Source: Aridibaculum aurantiacum (GTDB lineage Bacteria > Bacteroidota > Bacteroidia > Chitinophagales > Chitinophagaceae). Taken from it: 64,000 nt of DNA. Position numbers and translations under genes: made by a program. The notes beneath the pieces were generated by a model. The model was not told where the DNA came from. It saw only the letters and a list, made by a program, of their open reading frames with translations, and searched no databases. Within the stretch, counting starts at the first letter, position 1. Each line of letters begins with the position of its first letter. The stretch spans positions 620,001 to 684,000 of the forward strand of contig NZ_JAFEWC010000001.1 of assembly GCF_017355875.1 (NCBI RefSeq), given 5' to 3'. Shown here piece by piece: positions 59,716-64,000 of the stretch.

Positions 59716-61083
59716 ATGAACAAAAAATTATTATGGATAATCATTAGCCTGGTGGTAGTGATACTGCTATTGGTAGTATTAAAATCATCAGGAGTTATAG
59801 GAAAAAAAGAAGGAACGAAAGTAACGGCTGAAAAGGTGGTGACCCGAACCATCATAGAAACAGTAACAGCAAGTGGCAAAGTTTACCCAGAAGTAGAGGT
59901 GAAGGTAAGCCCGGATATTAGCGGTGAGATAACAGAACTGAATGTAGAGGAAGGCGATAGTGTACGACGAGGCCAGGTGCTTGCACGAATTTATGCCGAC
60001 ATATACAGCACGCAGCGCGACCAGGCTGCTGCAGGTGTGAATGCACAGGAGGCACAGGTGGGCAATGCACGTGCACAGTTAGGTGCACTGCAGGCAACGC
60101 TGGAGCAGGCCCAGGCAAACCACAGCAGGCAAAAACAATTACTGGATGAAAAAGTAATATCGCGTGCTGAATTTGAACAGGCAGACCAGGCGCTGAAATC
60201 TGCTAAAGCCAATTATGAAGCAGCTCAGCAAGGTATTCGCGGAAACGTAGCATCGGTACAAAGCGCAAGGGCACAACTGCAGCGTGCAGCAAAAGATGTG
60301 AGCAGAACTACTTTGGTAGCTCCTATGAATGGCATAGTAAGCTTGCTGAATGTGAAGAAAGGTGAAAGGGTAGTGGGTACGGCACAAATGGCAGGAACAG
60401 AAATGATGCGCATTGCCGATATGAATGTTTTTGAAGTAAGAGTAGATGTAGGAGAAAATGATATTCCTAAGGTTCATTATGGTGATACAGCCATTGTAGA
60501 AGTAGATGCTTACAACAAAAGAAAGTTCAAAGGGCTTGTTACTAAGATCGCTGCCAGCAGCACTTCAGCTGCGCAGGCATCTATGTCTAACAGCGATGTT
60601 ACCAATTACAAGGTTCACATAAGATTACTGCCCGAAAGCTACCAGGACCTGATCGATCCTTCCAAACCAAAGACATTTCCTTTTAGACCAGGTATGAACG
60701 CAAGCGCAGATATACAATCTAAAACACAGGCTAATGTGATTGCTGTTCCAATCAATGCGGTCACTACACGTTTGAAGAACAGCGACAAGTCAAATAAGAA
60801 AGATGCTAAAGAGGAAGAAGAAACAGAAGCATCAGAATTTGATCGTTCAGCATCAGCTGAGGACGAATTAGATGAAGTTGTTTTTGTATTGCAGCCAGAT
60901 GGAAAGGTGAAGAAAGTGAAGGTTCGGACAGGCATACAGGACATCAACTACATAGAAATACTTTCTGGCCTGAAGGTGGGCGACCAGGTAATTACAGGTC
61001 CTTATAATATTGTAAGTAAAACAATGAAAGAAGGAGATAAGGTACAGGTAACAACCAAAGAAAAAGTATTTGAAAAGAAATAG
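59716..61083 (+). CDS. Periplasmic adaptor of a tripartite efflux system (HlyD/MacA-like)
   Basis: 455 residues. N-terminal membrane anchor (about 3-23, KLLWIIISLVVVILLLVVLKS), biotinyl-lipoyl-like segment (VKVSPDISGEITELNVEEGDSVRRGQVLARIYADIYSTQ), long helical hairpin (AGVNAQEAQVGNARAQLGALQATLEQAQANHSRQKQLLDEKVISRAEFEQADQ), beta-barrel and membrane-proximal domains (GMNASADIQS; ending TGIQDINYIEILSGLKVGDQV). An acidic/Lys insert (NSDKSNKKDAKEEEETEASE) sits near 355. The inner-membrane pump subunit is not adjacent. Confidence 0.92.
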   Translation: MNKKLLWIIISLVVVILLLVVLKSSGVIGKKEGTKVTAEKVVTRTIIETVTASGKVYPEVEVKVSPDISGEITELNVEEGDSVRRGQVLARIYADIYSTQRDQAAAGVNAQEAQVGNARAQLGALQATLEQAQANHSRQKQLLDEKVISRAEFEQADQALKSAKANYEAAQQGIRGNVASVQSARAQLQRAAKDVSRTTLVAPMNGIVSLLNVKKGERVVGTAQMAGTEMMRIADMNVFEVRVDVGENDIPKVHYGDTAIVEVDAYNKRKFKGLVTKIAASSTSAAQASMSNSDVTNYKVHIRLLPESYQDLIDPSKPKTFPFRPGMNASADIQSKTQANVIAVPINAVTTRLKNSDKSNKKDAKEEEETEASEFDRSASAEDELDEVVFVLQPDGKVKKVKVRTGIQDINYIEILSGLKVGDQVITGPYNIVSKTMKEGDKVQVTTKEKVFEKK

Positions 61084-61172
61084 TGGCGCGTGGTTCTTAG
61101 CAGTTGCTTATCTATATATAACGAATACAATGGCATACATTCTTCATGTAATTGGTAAATCAGGGTTCTTTG

Positions 61173-61180
61173 TATGTTTG
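61173..61180 (+). promoter_or_regulatory. -7 element for gpsA
   Basis: TATGTTTG is a perfect TAnnTTTG match 21 bases before the gpsA ATG. Confidence 0.5.
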
Positions 61181-61201
61181 CCGCACTTTTAAAACCAGTA
61201 C

Positions 61202-62200
61202 ATGCAATTTGGAATAATAGGAAGTGGAAGTTGGGCAACAGCACTCGCAAAGATCCTGACAGATGGTGATCAGGCAATTCATTGGTGGGTGCGCAACGAG
61301 AACACGATCCGCCAGATGAAGCAACGGAGGCATAATCCTCATTACCTGCATGCTGCTTATTTCAATACATCTTTACTTCACCTGGACCACAAGATAGAAG
61401 AGGTGGTAGCTAATGCAGATGTGCTTGTAGTGGCTATACCTTCTGCATATGTAGAGGAAGCATTTGAAAACTTGCCGAAGGACATCTTTAAAGGCAAAAA
61501 GATTGTTTCTGCTATCAAAGGCATTTTGCCTGGCTGTAACAAGTTGCTGAACCACTACCTGGAAGAACGTTTTGAATTTCCTTTAGATGATTACTATACT
61601 GTTTTAGGTCCTTGTCATGCAGAAGAAGTAGCATCAGAAAAACTTTCTTATCTCACATTCTCTGGTACCAACGAAGATGCCGCAAAAGAGATAGCCGATC
61701 ATTTTCATACAGAATACCTGAACGTGGTAGTAAACCACGATGTGCTGGGTGCTCAGTATGCTGCCGTTCTAAAAAACATTTATGCACTGGGAGCTGGTAT
61801 TGCACATGGGTTGGAGTATGGCGATAATTTTCAAAGCGTATACATAGCAAATGCCGCCGATGAAATGGTGCAATTTTTAAAATTGGTGGTTGCAGAACAT
61901 AATATTGAGCCGGTAAATTATGCCGCATCAGTTTACCTGGGCGACCTGCTGGTTACTTGCTACAGTTTATTTAGCCGCAATAGAACATTCGGTAATATGC
62001 TAGGTAAAGGCTACTCTGTTAGAGCAGCAAAGCTGGAACTGAATATGGTGGCTGAAGGATACAATGCAAGCAAGTGTATTTTCAAGATCAACCAGGAGTA
62101 TGGTGCAACAATGCCTATAGCAGAAAATATTTACCGCATTCTTTGGGAGCATATGGAGCCATGCGATGCATTCAAAGAAATTGAGAACGTACTGAAGTAG
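61202..62200 (+). CDS. gpsA: NAD(P)H-dependent glycerol-3-phosphate dehydrogenase
   Basis: Makes glycerol-3-phosphate for phospholipids from DHAP. 332 residues: Rossmann motif FGIIGSGSWATALAKIL near residue 3, VVAIPSAYVEEAFENLP, KGILPGCNKLL, VLGPCHAEEVASEKLSYLTFSG, active-site Lys region AAVLKNIYALGAGIAHGLEYGDNFQ, and SRNRTFGNMLGKGYSVRAAKLELNMVAEGYNA with the C-terminal motif. Full-length. A 35-codon ORF follows 25 bases downstream. Confidence 0.96.
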   Translation: MQFGIIGSGSWATALAKILTDGDQAIHWWVRNENTIRQMKQRRHNPHYLHAAYFNTSLLHLDHKIEEVVANADVLVVAIPSAYVEEAFENLPKDIFKGKKIVSAIKGILPGCNKLLNHYLEERFEFPLDDYYTVLGPCHAEEVASEKLSYLTFSGTNEDAAKEIADHFHTEYLNVVVNHDVLGAQYAAVLKNIYALGAGIAHGLEYGDNFQSVYIANAADEMVQFLKLVVAEHNIEPVNYAASVYLGDLLVTCYSLFSRNRTFGNMLGKGYSVRAAKLELNMVAEGYNASKCIFKINQEYGATMPIAENIYRILWEHMEPCDAFKEIENVLK

Positions 62201-62225
62201 AACGGCCAATTCAGTACCTTTAGTT

Positions 62226-62333
62226 ATGCCTGTTTCATTCGAAATATTTGGAAGTGGTACCGTTGTTTTGCTTGCTATTGTAGGTGTAGTAAACCTATGC
62301 AGGTGGTGCATCAGGAAGTTGTCGCACCAGTAG
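62226..62333 (+). CDS. Possible 35-residue membrane microprotein
   Basis: ATG at 62226 to TAG ending 62333. The product begins MPVSFEIFGSGTVVLLAIVG, has one hydrophobic segment (about 8-24) and a basic, Cys-containing tail (NLCRWCIRKLSHQ). It lies in the 133-base gap between gpsA and the convergent hemW and ends at the base next to the hemW stop. Its composition is that of a small single-pass membrane protein, but no homologue is known to me. Confidence 0.4.
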   Translation: MPVSFEIFGSGTVVLLAIVGVVNLCRWCIRKLSHQ

Positions 62334-63455
62334 TTACTGGAAAAGATCAGAGGCTATTCCATCAGCCAGCAATTTTCCACTGGTTGTAGTTTTCAAATAA
62401 TCATTTTCTTCCACCAGGTGCTGAGCCTGCTCATATGGTTTGGCTGCTGCCAGCACTTTAGCAGTTATTTCCTCACCAAAATCCTCCTGTAGTTTTTTAA
62501 GAGAAACACCTTCCATGGTGCGGAGCGCAGTCATCAGGTATTCATTCACTTGTTCTGTTGGCGTTAAATATTCTATCTCAAAAGGCACCTGGTCCTTTTC
62601 TAGACTTTTTATGTAAAGCGCGTTGTTGGAGACATTCCACTGCCGAGTGCTGCCATTGAACGAATGCGCCGACGGCCCCAAACCTAAGTAATGAACGCCT
62701 TGCCAATAGCTGCTATTGTGCCTGCTACGGTAGCCAGGTTTTGCAAAATTGGAGATCTCGTAATGTTCATAACCCGCTTCCTGCATCCACTGCATCAGCA
62801 GTTCAAAATGATGCGCCTGTTTCTGGTTGTCTACAGGTGCCAGCTCGTTCTTACTGATCAGTTTTTCCAGTGCAGTTTTAGGCTCAACAGTAAGTGCATA
62901 GCATGATAGATGAGGTATTCCCAGGTCGATTGCCTGCTGTACATTCAGCTTCCATTGTTCATCACTTAGGGTAGGTGTTCCATAAATCAGGTCGATGGTT
63001 ATGTTGTGGAAACCTTCCGCTTGTGCCAATTGAATGCTTTGCAGCGCCTGTTGTGCATTGTGTGCCCGGTTCATCCATACCAGGTCAGCTTCTGCAAAAG
63101 ATTGTGCACCCATGCTCAAACGGGTTATTCCTGCAGCTTTCCATTCTCTTAGTTTTCCTGTAGTTATATCGTCTGGGTTTGCCTCCAGTGTTATCTCGGC
63201 ACCTTCTGTTATAGAAAAATGCTGCCTCAGCGTTTGCAGTATCAACCGGAGCTCTTCTATTTCTAAAATAGAAGGAGTGCCGCCGCCAAAATAGATGGTT
63301 GAAACAGGTTCATGTAAATAGTCTTTCTGCAGCAAAATTTCCTTCAGCAGCGATTGCACGAAATCTGCCTGCAGCTTAGTAGATGTAGAAAAGTGGAAGT
63401 TGCAGTAGTGGCAGGCTTTCCTGCAAAAAGGTATGTGTAGATAGATGCCTGCCAT
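62334..63455 (-). CDS. hemW: Radical SAM heme chaperone HemW
   Basis: 373 residues. Radical-SAM cluster motif C11-x3-C15-x2-C18 in IPFCRKACHYCNFHF, followed by STIYFGGGTPSILEIEELRLIL, ANPDDITTGKL, SMGAQSFAEADLVWMNRAHNAQQA and DLIYGTPTLSDEQW. The CxxxCxxC plus HFxFS pattern distinguishes HemW from coproporphyrinogen oxidase HemN. Its start is divergent from the Omp85-like gene with only 39 bases between them. Confidence 0.93.
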   Translation of the reverse strand: MAGIYLHIPFCRKACHYCNFHFSTSTKLQADFVQSLLKEILLQKDYLHEPVSTIYFGGGTPSILEIEELRLILQTLRQHFSITEGAEITLEANPDDITTGKLREWKAAGITRLSMGAQSFAEADLVWMNRAHNAQQALQSIQLAQAEGFHNITIDLIYGTPTLSDEQWKLNVQQAIDLGIPHLSCYALTVEPKTALEKLISKNELAPVDNQKQAHHFELLMQWMQEAGYEHYEISNFAKPGYRSRHNSSYWQGVHYLGLGPSAHSFNGSTRQWNVSNNALYIKSLEKDQVPFEIEYLTPTEQVNEYLMTALRTMEGVSLKKLQEDFGEEITAKVLAAAKPYEQAQHLVEENDYLKTTTSGKLLADGIASDLFQ

Positions 63456-63494
63456 GGAAGCCGCGAAAACTTTTGTAAACTTGTTTTTGTAAAG

Positions 63495-64000
63495 ATGGCA
63501 AAGGTAACCAGATACGTTTCTATAAGAAGTTTGTTGATGTTAATGTTGGCCTTTGCACCTGTTATTGCAAATGCTCAAAAAGCTTATCAGCTACACTATT
63601 TTCCGGTTGATGCCGACAGTGCAGCAGTTAAGAAACTGAAGTTGCAAACGCTATTCAACAACCAGGAAAACTGCCGCGCTTACATAGATCGATTACCCTC
63701 CATACTGCAGGCAGAAGGTTATGTTGCCGCTTCCCTTGATACGGTTGTTGTTGCTGACTCACAGGCTGTTGTTCATGTTTACCTGGGAGAAAAACTTTCG
63801 GAAGCATGCATACTTATTAATAAGGAATACTGGCCGCTGTTGCAGCAGGCCAATCTTTCGGTGGGCATGCAAGGCAAGCCAATAAACCTGGTTCAGTACC
63901 AGCTATTGCAGGAGCGGCTGCTAGATCATTTAGAAAATACCGGCTTCCCTTTTGCACAGGTGGAGCTGGCTGAAGTGCAGTTTGACAGCGGAAGGATCTC
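63495..64000 (+). CDS. Omp85/BamA-like outer membrane protein, N-terminal part (runs off window)
   Basis: The frame starts with ATG at 63495 and stays open to the end of the window (168 residues). A signal peptide is visible (residues 7-25, YVSIRSLLMLMLAFAPVIANAQ). The following section (LQTLFNNQENCRAYIDRLPSILQAEGYVAAS, then LSVGMQGKPINLVQYQLLQERLLDHLENTGFPFAQVEL) has the pattern of POTRA-like domains that precede an Omp85 barrel. The barrel itself lies beyond the window, so this is a tentative family call. Confidence 0.75.
   Translation, partial: MAKVTRYVSIRSLLMLMLAFAPVIANAQKAYQLHYFPVDADSAAVKKLKLQTLFNNQENCRAYIDRLPSILQAEGYVAASLDTVVVADSQAVVHVYLGEKLSEACILINKEYWPLLQQANLSVGMQGKPINLVQYQLLQERLLDHLENTGFPFAQVELAEVQFDSGRI

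Overview
The window is 64 kb of dense, ordinary-looking chromosome from a member of the Bacteroidota. Four things point there: a fused lpxC-fabZ gene, a PorX-type regulator with a PglZ domain (type IX secretion), RNase Y next to the pheT/zapA group, and several TAnnTTTG promoter elements in place of sigma70 boxes. The mix of genes and the moderate GC content fit Chitinophagaceae best, but that family placement is inference. I see no rRNA, CRISPR array, prophage, transposase or integrase. One tRNA gene (Leu, anticodon UAG) is present.

Layout. 1-5 kb: the 3' end of leuS, an S9 peptidase, an M23-like protein and ruvB. 5-11 kb: an OmpR-type response regulator, a GroES-like protein, a HerA-like ATPase, and recQ downstream of a small antitoxin/PIN-toxin pair. 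11-15 kb: a copper P-type ATPase, tsaE and alanine dehydrogenase. 15-20.5 kb: a lipid A block on the minus strand (HD hydrolase, lpxD, lpxC-fabZ, lpxA, ABC ATPase). 20.8-26 kb: porX, a small conserved protein, an MBL hydrolase, a helix-hairpin-helix protein and an acyl-CoA dehydrogenase. 26-31 kb: the proteostasis block tig, clpP, clpP, clpX on the minus strand, with intrinsic terminators after tig and between clpP and clpX, followed by tRNA-Leu. 31-38 kb: relA/spoT, purA, an acidic protein, a chorismate-binding enzyme and a lytic transglycosylase. 38-47 kb: gatA, tatA, rplS, a TylF-like methyltransferase, rny, a lipoprotein, zapA, a coiled-coil protein and pheT. 47-53 kb: dnaB, a lipoprotein, rsmE, a YcxB-like protein and pyrD. 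52-64 kb: thiolase, a quinone-oxidoreductase-like protein, DUF2721, an amino acid permease with a PLP enzyme, a TolC/HlyD efflux pair, gpsA, hemW and the start of an Omp85-family gene.

The most unusual signal is not a protein. Several intergenic gaps (near 6.4-6.6, 15.2, 22.4-22.6, 50.6-50.7 and 51.3 kb) are built from degenerate tandem words of 7, 8, 13 or 14 bases. The same words return in different gaps and in opposite orientation, and the arrays begin at, inside or within about ten bases of the stop codons of neighbouring genes. Other points worth a look are three coding sequences shorter than 60 codons (a 55-codon antitoxin, a 54-codon Cys-containing ORF before copA, a 35-codon membrane peptide), a porX leader with two competing pairings, and three promoter elements so close to start codons that the mRNAs may be leaderless. 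I found no clear case of a new multi-gene defence or metabolic system.
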